A stretch of DNA of 64,000 nt, taken from assembly GCA_026874595.1 (NCBI GenBank), contig CM049318.1:6775741-6839740 (forward strand), read 5' to 3'. The notes below the pieces were generated by a model. That model had not been told where the DNA came from, made no database searches, and saw only the letters and a list, made by a program, of their open reading frames with translations. Position 1 is the stretch's first letter; the number at the start of each line of letters is the position of its first letter. Source of the stretch: Sipunculus nudus (Eukaryota; Annelida; Sipuncula; Golfingiida; Sipunculidae). Shown piece by piece: positions 1-11,892 of this stretch. The position numbers and the translations under genes were made by a program.

Positions 1-198
1 TTTCCAATCACTCCGGAATTTTGACATTTTCAAGCATTTTTGGGTCATGTGAAACTCTTCGTCCAGGGGGGTCACATATAATAGGCCCGCCGGATTAAAA
101 TCTTTTGTATTAATAGTATTTTGTATTAATAAATTATAAACAAATGATTTCCTGTTTCTTTCATACATTTTCTTGTACAAAAAAATCTAAAAAAAAAG

Positions 199-476
199 AT
201 TGGTTGAATCAACCAAAAAAAATATGGTTAAATCCATTTATTGTTTTGAACAACCTATTTATTCTGGTTGAAATCAAATAACAGGTATTGGTCAAATAAA
301 CCAAAATGTTGGTCAGAGCAACCAACACAGCTGATCATTTAAACCAAAAAAATTGGTCAGTTTGACCAAAATAAATTGGTTTTCTCAACCAATGTACTTT
401 GGTTGAGGTCAACCAAAACATATTGGTTAAATCAAATAATAAATCGGTCACATGAAGCAATTCCAGTTGGTCAGAC
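199..476. repeat. Degenerate palindromic TTGGT/ACCAA array, left part
   Basis: The words TTGGT and ACCAA alternate across this stretch far more often than random AT-rich DNA would give. TTGGT starts at about 288, 309, 353, 376, 399 and 423, which is a spacing of 21-24 bases or twice that. Each unit is an imperfect dyad of the form TTGGTYRA, a short spacer, then TNACCAA. This is best read as an old tandem repeat of roughly 22 bp with a palindromic unit. It resumes at 740 after a tRNA-like insertion. No function is visible. Confidence 0.75.
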
Positions 477-617
477 GTGTGGACACATTTATGTATGCAC
501 CGCTACTTTCAGTCCCTTTTCAGCTGTTTAATTGTCCAGATTTATTGGAAGGCTTCTTATAAGTATTTTTTAGTTTCGGGTTGCTTTGGTGTGGGTTTCA
601 AGGGGGAAACACAAATT

Positions 618-690
618 CCGCCAGATTTTAGAATCGAACCGGTGACCGCTCGCATAAAAATCTGACGTTTTGCCACTCAGCCAGTAAAGC
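618..690 (-). repeat. tRNA-like fossil, probably the head of an old SINE
   Basis: Read on the minus strand, a good A box (TGGCTGAGTGG, 683-673) is followed at tRNA-like distance by a B box (GGTTCGATTC, 640-631). The T stem and acceptor stem do not pair well, so this is not an intact tRNA gene. It interrupts the palindromic array, as an inserted SINE would. The body would run leftward to about 477. I found no convincing target-site duplication. A plain tRNA pseudogene is the alternative. Confidence 0.4.
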
Positions 691-739
691 TTGCATAACT
701 TGTAACTGATTTGGAGCACGTTTGTTTCTGATGTTAAAA

Positions 740-1206
740 CTGACCAATTGGTTTGGTCAATGCTTAACCAATAAGCTGGTAAAAATAACTACTGTGTTGG
801 TAAAAGCAACCCATTTTAACTCAACCAAGAAAACTTGTTACATATATGCAACCAAATGGTCGACCAATACAAATTGGTTAAAATGACCAATGGGTTTGTT
901 TACTATATACCCAACTAACTGGTTGAAATTACCAATGTGTAGGTTAAATCTACCAATATCATCTCAACAAACCAAGTTGGTCATATATGTGTGCTAAGGT
1001 AACCAATATTTTGGTTATCAATTGACCAATATATTGGTTAAACCTACAAACAGTATTTTTATATTGTTAATCAATAAACATTGGTCAGAACAACTAACTG
1101 GTTTGGTTAGTACTTTAACAATGCGTTGGTTAAGATAAACGATATCTTGGTTAAAATAACACAAACTGGCCTAACAAATTAAATTGGTTACATATTTAAC
1201 CAATCT
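740..1206. repeat. Degenerate palindromic TTGGT/ACCAA array, right part
   Basis: This is the same pattern as 199-476, with alternating TTGGT and ACCAA words separated by AT-rich spacers and many local dyads such as ACCAATTGGT at 743-752. The spacing is less regular than in the left part, and more units are mutated to GGTTA or AACAA forms. The two parts together look like one decayed array split by the tRNA-like sequence at 477-700. Confidence 0.7.
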
Positions 1207-2876
1207 GTTTTGAGAGATATATATACGTACCTTTGTTAACCCCTTGGCTCGAGCCTCCGTAGTGCATTCTAAGCACTCTTGATTACATGTATAAATAATT
1301 CCGTATTTTTAAGGATTTTATTGTGCCCCAGAAAACTCCATGGTCAACCCGGGCCCCTCTGAGCACCCTAGTGAAAAGCAATATCTTATGCGCTAAAGAA
1401 GCACTTTGCCAGCCCAAGCAGGTAGGTAACTCCCAATGGAAAACCGTATGTTAGCTAAAAAACCGTGTAAAATCAAATATCGCGTTTATGACATTGAAAC
1501 TTAAGAAATCTAAGGCGGAAATAGTATTTTTTCCGAATGACCACGAAATGTAAGTTAAATATTGTGTTTTTTTTAAGTATGAAAACAAGAAAAAGTTTAA
1601 AACTTTGTATATATGTATTATAAGATCCTTGGTTGAGTATTGTTCGCTTTCTGTACCTCAAGGTACCTGAGGCCCCGCACCCCTGTTTGTAGAATGCTGG
1701 ATCCGCCCCTGGATATAACTTACTCAGCACTTTTCAGTTAGGCTAGGTTTCCGGATAACCTATACGACTTAGAACCCTTTACAGGCATGTTCCCTTCACA
1801 ACGTAACAATATGTTAAATAGTTTTGGAATAATATGCAAATTACCAAAATATGACGTCATATAGTTGTTCCTAAAATGTTAGAGGCCAATAAAACAGTGG
1901 GATATTCGGTGTTAGGGGTGTTGGGGGGGATGGTGGAGATCCGTGATTGTACCATGACAGTTATACAGAAGCCTCGTTTATAGATGAATTCAAATACATT
2001 AATAATTGTCGCAGCAGGGAAACACAAGATAAAATGATTCATAAGTAAAATAATTGATAGACCTTTAAGAATGAATACTGTGCCTAAGAGAGGTCAATGT
2101 TTCATTGTGAAAAACAGTTGAGGTGCTTACACTTATAAAAGTAGGCAAATATTTGAGGTGCTTGTAACCAGGCAGAAAAATATGTAGCTTTAATTCAATA
2201 GGTGCCACGAGCGCTTTTAAGCTGAATTGAAGAGCATTGATCCTTGTTACACCAACATAATATAAAATTAACTGATTTGTAAGTAATAATAGTATATTAT
2301 TGATATGTATTGAAGAACGGTAAATTATTCGAATATAAAGGATCATTTCTTTTCAGACAAACGTTTGAAGTGTGGACTACATCGACTAAACAATAATTGC
2401 ATTATATTATTTGTTCTAGATACGTGATTCCTATGGGTATCCCTGCACTAAAACTATGACTTTTTCAGTCATTATACGTATTGTCTGATTACCCAGTTTG
2501 CCTGTTACACACACACACACATATATATGCTACGGTATTTCGGTTTCGACTCATCGGCTCATCAGGTGACTGCAGTTCAACTAATTGCGTGTTGGTTTTT
2601 ATTATTTCTTTTTATCACAGTTGGGTGCCCTTGGACCATGGCGGCAGGTGAAAACAATTTCCGAACGTTTTTTCAATAGGTTCTTTTATTTTGAGCTTAT
2701 GATTGCTAGTTTCTCTGCCAAACAAAAGTTGCACTGATAAGAAGAGGTCATAAATGTGTTTGACTGCTGGATTACAGACCAGGTGATGGTGAAACTTTGT
2801 TTGTCTTTCAGGTTTGGCAAGCACTGTTCGTTGAACGGGTCCTGTGCGTGAACGATTTCTCGTGGTTGTAATAGTG
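1207..2876. other. AT-rich stretch without a recognised gene
   Basis: Six short open frames of 61-95 codons occur here or extend from here, but none has a recognisable domain or codon signature. The stretch holds a CRE-type palindrome (1849-1862), a G-rich patch (GGGGTGTT plus a run of seven G near 1916-1929), an (AC)n/(AT)n microsatellite near 2512-2529, and the motif TGGATCCGCCCCTGG at 1698-1712 that is matched in inverted orientation near 3555. Confidence 0.6.
1849..1862. promoter_or_regulatory. CRE/ATF-type palindrome
   Basis: The 14 bases ATATGACGTCATAT form a perfect palindrome around TGACGTCA, the consensus site for CREB/ATF bZIP factors. No gene is recognised nearby, so use in vivo is unknown and chance occurrence is possible. 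Confidence 0.3.
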
Positions 2877-3192
2877 GACCAGCCAACATTGATCTTTTTC
2901 ACCTTTTAAGGCATTGTTTGTTAATAGCAGTCATCCATGCTAGAACAATCAGCCATAGAGTGAAGAAAACAGTGTGGGTCGATGCCACCTGAAATGTTGA
3001 ATTTCTAGGTAATTTTCAAGGTTAAACTGAAAAACGGTCCAGCCAAGGTCAATTTTTCACTTCTTGGGACGTTGCTTGTTAATATTAGGCATCCATACCA
3101 GACCAACCAACAAAACAGTGATGGTGGATGCCATCCTACATTTGAACATTTAAGGTCATTTCAAGGTAATTTTCAAGGTCAAACCGAAGAAA
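2877..3192 (+). repeat. Diverged two-copy tandem repeat, about 159 bp
   Basis: Unit 1 (about 2877-3035) and unit 2 (about 3036-3192) share in the same order GGACCAGCCAA/GGTCCAGCCAA, TTGTTAATA, a CATCCATRC word, AACAGTG, a GATGCCAYCCT-like word, and AGGTAATTTTCAAGG. Identity is clearly partial, so the duplication is old. A fragment at 6308-6352 matches the unit end on the opposite strand (GGTGGATGCCAC then AAGGTCA words), which suggests a dispersed repeat family rather than a purely local duplication. Confidence 0.6.
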
Positions 3193-6100
3193 ATTTTACC
3201 TGAACGGTTATAGTATTTCTCCATCAATAAAACCAAGCTATATTCAGTAAGCTTTGGACATATTTTTGTGTCAAGTGCAACGTACCCAAGCCACGTAATA
3301 ATAATTCATACTTAAAAGTATGAAAAGTACAACTTAAACATGTTTTTTGTTTACACAGTAACGTTTTTACTATTCTGAATCAACAACTGGAGTAAAGAGC
3401 TACATTTTATATGTTCCTCAGTTTCTTTAACACACTTTGATTGATTCAGAATAAAACATGGCAGCATTTTGTAAAATGCAGGATAAAAGGTCCATGAATA
3501 ACAAGTATTTGCTTCTAAAAATGTTGTTTTAGGAGCGAGTTTCGGGTATCACAACAGGGACGGATCCAAAATTTAGGGATCCTCCTCTGGATTCCTTTCT
3601 GCAGAAGACCCTGCGTGTATGGATGTATCACATTTAAAGTTAAAACGTTAACTGAAACTTTCAGAATGGCTCTACAATAGCTGCCACAACAAAGACAAAG
3701 GCGATTTCTATCATCATATATTAGGCATAAAATATGTTTTATTGGACCATTGTGTTTTACCTGAAATAGGATCATTGGGTGGCATTTATCGCCTACACAA
3801 GCTCCTTAGGCACACACACGTATATCATAAATGATCACTGGATTAGTTCATGCTTAATGTAAAGGAATTTCACACAATATAAGACGGTAAGATGATTACA
3901 CGGATACACAATATATGCCACCATGCCTGCACCCGGAACTCGAGAAAATCAATTTTCATGGTTCCCTACACTGTCATTGGGTGCTAAAATAATTTGAAAA
4001 ATAATAACTTCCCTGTTAAATGATCGTAGCCAATATAACAGTTATATATGGTAAAAAAGGTCCCTTTAATTATCTTTCAATGATTACATGTACACGCGTT
4101 TAATAGATTCTCTTTAAGGCTACAGTGTTAAGTTTCCTATTATTTATAAGCTGAAAGATGTTTATATAACTATAGGTATAAATGATCTATAATCCATGGA
4201 TGGTTTCCAGAACCCACTGCTGTTCTTTATTTTTTTAATATCCAAATGTGTTTTAAACACTTAAGGAACGTTAAAAGGTTGTGCTATAAATTTAGTGTTG
4301 GGTACATGAGACCCCCTAACCTCCCTGCATGTTTAATATGAATTATACATTTACTTACTGATTAAACCGGTTTTAAAGGAATTTGTGGTAGAATGAACTA
4401 CCTCCATTTTTGTAATTAAACTTTTGTATCCTTACCAGCTCATATCAATAGCAGGTATCACTTAGGGTGTGCCTGTCAGAACTGTAGATTGCTCAAGATA
4501 AACAGTTAAATAAAGTAAAGCGATTTTTACCAGATTTGACGCCTGATGTCTGTGTGTTTTTTTAATTTATAATCATACTGGTGAAACTGTATATGTTAAA
4601 AGATACATACTTTCTCATAATCATCTTCCATTATGAAATAATTAAGAGATGTACTTTTAGAGTTGATAAGCTAATCCACATTAATTTTTTACATTTGTAA
4701 TGGACGGCTTTAATGTAATTATGCAGTTCAAAACCCAACACATTGAAATCATATATGATAAATCTGTAAAAATTATTGGGGTGTCTTTTGATAATGACTT
4801 AATTTGAGATACACACAGCGGAAAGTGCTTCTAAGGAAGTAGAAATATGCTTCAGATTATAAGTATTTAATCCGCTGGCCAAGGATATTCGTGTTTATAT
4901 CTATACAGAGCCTTTATCTCCAGTATACCTCTTTAGGAGTGCCCTTTATTATATATAGCACTTTTGTGGTACTGAAAACTTGGCCAAGTTACTTTCTCAA
5001 TGGCATTTTCAAGGTAAAACGGAACAAAATAGAAATTGTAACAAAGCATTTATTTTGTTGAACTTCAACACACGACATATAAAATTGTCCTTTAAAACTT
5101 CATAGTACTCATTCCGGTGTACATATATAAGTTACACATCCCAAATGAATATTGCAACAAACAGGTTGCATCTATTGGTTGCAGAAGGAAACAAACACTG
5201 AAACTTAATGTAGGGGGCAGCATGTATATACCGTATATGACTATGTAACTTCTGTTGGTGACCAGTTGAAACGGCAGATTACGCTCCATCACATCACACC
5301 AAGCTCTCACCATGTACAATAAGGACATAGATGCCCTCATCTGTCTCTTCCTATTTGTCTGTGTAGCCGACTAATTATGTACCCTTTTTTCATTTCCTAA
5401 TAATGGCACTTTAATATTGCTTTTATTTGATTAAAGCAACTAACGGGTCCTAGCCATTCATGTAGGTGATTATAATTTACCTTACCTGGCCTAAGTGGCA
5501 TTATATATATACATGTAAATTATCGAGAGAAAAAAACAGCTTTCATCTAGCACGGCCTTTTTCCCTAACCTAAAATTATTTCTACGGAACAGCTAAAGAG
5601 AAGTATTAAAAAATGAAAACGACATAAAATAATAGACTATTTCAAAAATTTATGTCCGAGTTTAGAATTTGTATAACACCTCGATATCTGTCATGAAAGC
5701 TACAAATAAGAGCACCAAGGTTTGTATCTCAAGATTTTAACAGCTTATATGAGGATTGTTTAACTCCAATAAAAAACACAAAACCTTACATAAACAGCAT
5801 ACAGGTCGATTAATAATCAGGCAAAAAATTGTTGATAATATATTACCAAACCTGCAAGATGATATATTTGAATTAACTACCATCTAATAAAAGGTATAGC
5901 TCTATAGGGCAATAATCGTCAAATTACCAAATAATTATTATTGTTATTTGTCACTAATACTGTCATCAATTTTCCGTATGACTTAAATGGTTTCAAACAC
6001 CTGGGACTTTAATTCATGCATGCAATCGATTAATCAGTCATATGCATTCAATAACAAATTTTATTATTGATAGACATTAAGTCATGGACAGGACGATCGG

Positions 6101-7234
6101 ACTATGTACAGTGCAAACGCACGGTTACAAATTGAGTGAAGCCACAGTCCTATGTAGTAAATTATCTTTATGTTTTCATTCATTACAAGTTTATCAGTTT
6201 GCAATACTAAATAATTATTTAAAATCAACAAAACAAAGTGATATTTGGAACATTTTAAATGAAAAAAACGGCCTTTATTACACTAAACAAGGAAAAAAAA
6301 TATACCCTTTGACCTTGATGACCTTCAAATTTCGCGGTGGCATCCACCAACATCTTTTTTACTTCCTATCACTGATTAGATCCCACATAGATGCCCGCTA
6401 TTTACACGCGATGCCGTAAACATAATTCTAGATGACTTTTCAGAGTTTGGCTGGCCACCTATAATACCTTTGTTTGAAGGGGCCGGTTATGCCAATGTAT
6501 GTGTTAACTGTACCGTTATTGTGTACGTCGGCTTGGTAGACAATGGACGGGGTCAGGCACTTCCCGTTGAGAGGGCAGTCAGATTTGTCATGGCAGTTGC
6601 ATAGCCTTTCTTGTTAAGGTTTTTTTTTTTGTTGCCTTTCAGACAGTATTCTTATATTGTGGCTTTGTATTATTGATCTAACGTTCCTCATGCAACTATA
6701 GCTGATTTCAGATTGTTTATGTTGAATAATTTGTGCAAAGCGTGTTTTTTTTAAAGTGTTTGACAACAAGTTAAAAAAGAATTGCCGACTTTTGTCTTCA
6801 CGATTGCACTGTTCACAGGGTTAAACCAAATGATATTTCTTGTTCGGTTTTTGCGGCGTTTCCCGGCAGCTTCTTTAGGGCGGTGTAACTGTGTTTTTTG
6901 CTTGTATCCGCTAATTTTGAGTGCTTGTTCGTATTCGTATATATATATATTACAAATATTATACTATATTATAGTGTGAAATATGACGGTTACAAGTGGT
7001 CTTTCAATCCTATCACCACAGACAGAAATACATTTTTTCCCATCATATTAAGTTTACGTAATTTTTATCGATTACAGCTAGCCATATATAATTTCGTCTA
7101 AGGCGGAATAATTAAAAAAGTTGGCATTCCATGGTTACAGTCGGTCATCTTAATATTAGGCTGGGAGTGATCGATAAGAAAAGAATACTCACAAACCAAA
7201 GTAAAAATTTATCTCAATGGTTGTCACCAAAGGA
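3193..7234. other. AT-rich stretch without a recognised gene
   Basis: I see nothing that supports a gene. Open frames are 65-111 codons; the longest (6084-6419, plus strand) overlaps at its end the repeat-related fragment at 6308-6352 and shows no domain. The motif CAGGGACGGATCCA at 3555-3568 resembles the inverted motif at 1698-1712 and may be an end of a dispersed element. The rest is unstructured AT-rich sequence. Confidence 0.6.
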
Positions 7235-7251
7235 CTGTGACTTAGTCACAG
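7235..7251. promoter_or_regulatory. 17-base perfect dyad with a bZIP-like core
   Basis: CTGTGACTTAGTCACAG consists of two 8-base arms around a single central base and contains TGACTTAGTCA, similar to sites bound by Maf/AP-1 type bZIP dimers. It could also extrude as a short hairpin. No adjacent gene is recognised, so function is inference only. Confidence 0.3.
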
Positions 7252-8600
7252 TTATTGTATGTCATATTCAAGTAGGGAGTATAGCCAGTTGATAGTTTTG
7301 ATAATTTATTGTTCATTAATATGGAGTATCATGTTTAGATATTAGCGTGAGAATTTCGGTTAGAGAGCACACGTGTCTGGTTTGACATTAATTTCAGTTC
7401 AGTTTAATTCTGTGGGAGCCGTCTCTGTTTTGCGATCTCTATAGTAACAATTGTTTGTTGTAGACTAGGTTGAACACATGTTTAGTTTTGTTTTCCCAGG
7501 GTTTTGTCTCTGTCCATATTAAAATTCATGTAATTATTAGCAGTCGGCATAACAAAATGTGGTGATTGGCCAGAAGACGGCCTGGGCTTGTAACATCAAC
7601 AAGCATAAATAAGTCATAATTAAGAAGATATTGGCTACAATTGCCCGATTAGCGCGCCAGTTCGGTATAGGCTGACGATACCGGCAGTGCAGGGGCAGGT
7701 CAGCGGGCATCAACGTATAGAGAGCTGAAAAATGATGTCTATAAGCGCAGATATTCGGTGTCTGAGGAAGGTTAAGTTGATTACTCTGTAACGGACTTCT
7801 GAGCGAGTATCGCATTTTGCCGAAGGACTGGTAAAAGTGATTTTTACGTATTTTGAGCGTTTCCAGGTACAGACCGAGGTCTTCATTTAAACGCGAAACT
7901 GTAGAGGTACTGAATATCGCTGTGTTAAAATATATTCGGTAACCTAGAGCTGGATGATTTCAGGGGACATTAGCTGTGAAAGACATTGATTCTGAGTCCA
8001 AATAGAATAGTCTGTGCGCTAATTAGTAAGTGCTGTTTGAACTGCCTCTCGAGAGGCGAACCACTACTGCATCGCGGGATTGTAAATGGTCAGTGGACTG
8101 ATTGTACTGTGTACAAAGCGCGAGCAAACAGTGTGACAAGCAGCGCAACATTCCGATGTCACGTGCGCGCGATGGTCAAGTGATCATGAATAGTGAGAAC
8201 AAGGGACTTCTCTGTGAAGTGAATTGAACGGACTTGGCGATTTTTTCTGTGTTTATTATATGACGTTTGTGAACATCAGTGCTTATATGTATGGAGCGCC
8301 TCTCCAGAGAAATGTGAGTGTATCTTTTCTTTAATATATAGATTTTTTTGTCAGCTCATGTCTTATTTATCGTTTGGAGTTTACATATATGCATGAGTTT
8401 CAGCCGGTTGGTTTAATATTTAAAAGAACCTGGTCGTTCATACCTTTAGTGGTGTGACAATGGTTACAGGTCAATTGCCGTTTGGCTAAAAGTTGGCTAT
8501 CTGGTAACCCTTGCAGAACACGCTTGTAGCATGAAAGAAGAAGCACAGAAGAAGACCGGTTGGGAGCTTGAAAATCACGTTTTATTATGGCTCGGTACGG

Positions 8601-8614
8601 CCACCAGGTGGCGC
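8601..8614 (+). promoter_or_regulatory. CTCF-like consensus site
   Basis: CCACCAGGTGGCGC matches every position of the commonly used CTCF core consensus CCASYAGRKGGCRS. CTCF is present in most bilaterians, so the site could act as an insulator or loop anchor. It lies in the GC-richer patch. A 14-base match with several degenerate positions can arise by chance in 64 kb, so this is only a candidate. Confidence 0.35.
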
Positions 8615-9270
8615 GCGCTATAATTATATTTTGCACCACTGACCGCGCCCGATTCAAGTTTTTATCCCTTGTGTATAGGAGCAAGCAAACAGTTTTAGAA
8701 CGTTATATTGATAGAGACCCTTCATTTTAAGGAGAAAACACTACACTTCGTGTGTATTTACATACCTGGTAGGTGAAGAGGTCCATTATAATTATTACCA
8801 ACTGAAAACAACTGTCACGTCTGATCTGTCATATCATTGGGAAGAGTCCAAAAAGTAGTAAAACTTTCACTGGAGATTTATTTTCTAAAATCAAATTGCC
8901 GTCGTAGGCAGTCACTTCCATGTGTAGTTTTCCATGAAATGATTCAGAAATTTAGCTTTTAAGGAAACTGAAAAACAGGTGGGTTCCAGTATATGGAACA
9001 AAGTATATACGACAGACATAATGAATCTGTGTAGGCCTATTACGAATTCAGTTCTTTTGAGATGCTCATATCCTCCAATATCCCCTTGCATGAAAAGAAC
9101 AAATCAATTTTACATTATTACACACAACAGGCTTTGCAAGGACATATGCATGTTTGATGTTAATTATGCTGTCTAAACGCTTGATTACATAGATTTTGCT
9201 TTATTTATAAAATCACAGTTCTCACGTGAGGAGCGAGACTGGGCGGGATACAAACTAGTTTACCGGGTAG

Positions 9271-9278
9271 TGACGTCA
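9271..9278. promoter_or_regulatory. CRE palindrome beside a GC box
   Basis: A perfect TGACGTCA lies about 30 bases after GGGCGG (near 9240). CRE and GC boxes are common in animal promoters. No transcript or gene is recognised next to it. Confidence 0.25.
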
Positions 9279-10441
9279 GACCTGACATCCTGTAACGGGG
9301 ACATACCGTGTATATTATACATTTATATACCCGAGCAGGGCACGCTGGCGACGGCTTTAACGATGAGAATGTCCATTACTAAAATGACAGCGGTCAGCTT
9401 GATATGTGGCCGTGTAACAATCAACACTATATGTGTTACATGTACGCCGTAGGGCGGTCCGGATCATATCCTTTACCATTGATTAAAAAAACAAACAGTT
9501 TTTTTTAATAAACCGACTGTTTTGGTTTAAGGCAATCATTACTACTTCTGACGGAGGGTGTGTCATTACCTATGTCTGCCATTCTGTCTGTTGTTTTGGT
9601 CTGTTTGATAATGTTGCTGACTGTTCATCATGTCGGGGGGAACTTTTTATTTTCACACTGTCTGTACCTGATTCCGCTGCATGTGTATCCTATATTAACA
9701 CAAGGTCTAGGTCTGATGTTTTCTGTGAAAGTCATGTATGCGAGATGCTTAAACTATCTGTTAAATAAAATTGATTATATAGAATCAAGCGTATGTAAAA
9801 AAACAGAATTGCGTTGCCAGAAGGTGAATGCAGTAGTTTCGTAGTTGAACCTAAAGTTATTTTTTTAAATTACTGCAAATTCAGTCGAAATGGATATACT
9901 GAAGTGAGGATGAACTGAGAAGTATCAAGCCAAGATTTGTGCCTTTTGTTTATACAGGTTACTCAGAGGATGTGTATATGTTTATAATTAAAAACAAACT
10001 GCTGATTTATTCTGAATCTACAGGTAATCTGTGTGCAACGTAATCACAATTGGATTGTAAATACTTCCATTTTATACCTTTTGAGATTATCTTTTTTTGG
10101 TAAGAGTGAAGTTGTAAAGCCTGGGGGTTCCGCAAGATTGGCATTTGAAAAAAAAAAAACCCGGAAAACTAATGCACCGGTAATCTAACAGTGCTCTGGG
10201 GGTTCTGGCGCCGTCTGTGTGGTGAACAGGTTGGAATTATTACATTGTACTTTACTGACCTGCATGTCACTGAGTGCGGTACTTTGATGTTTTATGTAAT
10301 ATTGATAAATCAGTTGTGTGTTATAGCCTCACGTCTATGTGAGGTCTCCCTCGGGAGTTAGAAAAAGCAGTTTGACTAAGCTAGTGCAACAAAGTAGGGA
10401 CGATATTTGGGCGGGAACGTTACTGATTGTATTAATTAAAT

Positions 10442-10470
10442 GGGGAGGGGGTTGGGGTGTTAGTTTTGGG
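10442..10470 (+). other. Potential G-quadruplex sequence
   Basis: Four G-runs of 4, 5, 4 and 3 bases follow one another with loops of 1, 2 and 10 bases (GGGG at 10442-10445 through GGG at 10468-10470). This fits a quadruplex-forming pattern with one long loop. It is isolated in AT-rich DNA. Biological use is unknown. Confidence 0.45.
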
Positions 10471-11871
10471 AAAGTAGTTTCCCGGCGTCTGGTCCCGGTT
10501 CCCTTTGTTACCCAGGTCATACTTTGCTCGCTTTATTCTATCAGACTAAATATTACAAGGACGCGACGAAACGTTTGAATAAAATTTAAGGACTGCAGTA
10601 TCCTCTTTTCTTCCTGCCCAGTTCATAAAAGAAAGATATTTCTTACATGAAACTGAATTAAGTCGAAAGTGACATTTCATATACATAAAAAAATTGTTGT
10701 ATCTAGAACATCGAATTTCTCTTATTTTTTCAATATTACATGTCGGCCTTGAATGGATTCTAATGAAACTATAATATTCCTGTTATAACACTTTTAATAT
10801 TTTATTTTACGATGCAAATTATAGCTTGGACTCAACTTTTGGTATGTATAATTGAATTAATTTGAAAAAAGAAACGAAATTATGCACAGTTTGCTCGATC
10901 AGTTCCATGAACAGGTGACTCTTCACGGTTGGGTTCAGACTTTGGAAGATATAATTCACAAAGAGAAAAGGGTTCAATATCAAGAAATATTTTCCAATTC
11001 ATGAAAATATCTAACCATACAGAATCTACCTGGCAAGTTATCAAACGGCTGTTTTACGACATTCTTACAGCAAGTCTTTTAACTTAACAAACGTGTGTGA
11101 TAGACAATGATTGGATGATGGTCCCTTTGACAATAAGATCAAGTTTTCTGCTATGAGAAAGGTCTCATTCCTGACTGTCACAGCACGAAGGTAGGTCGAG
11201 AAAACCGTACATTATACAATTTATGTAATTTTAGAGGCAGTGCAGGGGGCACGCGCGCCCTATTTTCGACTCAAGAATTCTTTGAAAAAGAAAATATTAC
11301 GATTACTAAAAAAAAAAAAAAGAGGCGAATTTTGTGTCTGGCACCCACTTTCCCTCTAAGGGGCCTATTTTTATCTGTCTGACCTTTATAAACTAAAGGT
11401 AATCTCTTAGAGCGTTTATAAAAATAGGCCAGAAAAACGTGGATATCACCGCACACAAGCTGTTTGTTTTGTTTATAACATCTATTATGTGGGGGCCCGC
11501 TAAAATAATAAAAAAAAATTATTAAGGGCATTCAGCGGCATGTCAGATAAGCCAGAGCTTTTCAAATGGCGTTTTGCAACAAGTGACCTTTCTGCCTCCA
11601 CAAATATACAACCCACCACCTCAGATAACGTGTTTTTCCCGTTTATAAACATTGCGGTGTTTACTTCCCTCGCGTAGGCCTTATCAGAAATTTTCATAAA
11701 CAAAATTACCCTTAGATCTTTAATATGTACAGAGAGGAAGCGAGAAATCGCATAAATTTTAAAAAAAAAGTAGGTGAATGGACACCTTTAAACCACTGAA
11801 TGCGAGAGTTACATATCAAGTTTACTAGCACTCATGGCACACTTGTTGACCTTTGTCGAGGTGGTAAATCA
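10471..11871. other. AT-rich stretch without a recognised gene
   Basis: Only short open frames (67-86 codons) occur and none is recognisable. A run of 14 A at 11307-11320 and other short A-runs are present. I see no other structure. Confidence 0.55.
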
Positions 11872-11887
11872 CCCCCCCCCCCCCCCC
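11872..11887 (+). repeat. 16-base C homopolymer
   Basis: An uninterrupted run of C, followed by ACCCC, sits directly at the left edge of the 54-bp minisatellite. Length is likely to be unstable and prone to sequencing error. Confidence 0.9.
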
Positions 11888-11892
11888 ACCCC

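Larger units (their letters stand above)
7252..10441. other. Mixed-composition stretch, no gene recognised
   Basis: This part is somewhat richer in GC and CpG than its surroundings around 7,530-8,320 and 9,220-9,470. It holds a CTCF-like site (8601-8614), CACGTG E-box cores near 8160 and 9224, and a GGGCGG box with TGACGTCA near 9238-9278. At 8314-8319 GTGAGT, a good splice-donor word, lies just after an ATG-initiated stretch, but no downstream exon is identifiable. These clues would suit a 5' region of a gene but do not establish one. Open frames of 60-94 codons have no recognised domain. Confidence 0.4.

Noticed and set aside
8260-8319. First coding exon ending at a GTGAGT donor
   Set aside because: The ATG and donor word are too weak alone, there is no partner acceptor or recognisable protein, and an in-frame product cannot be followed.
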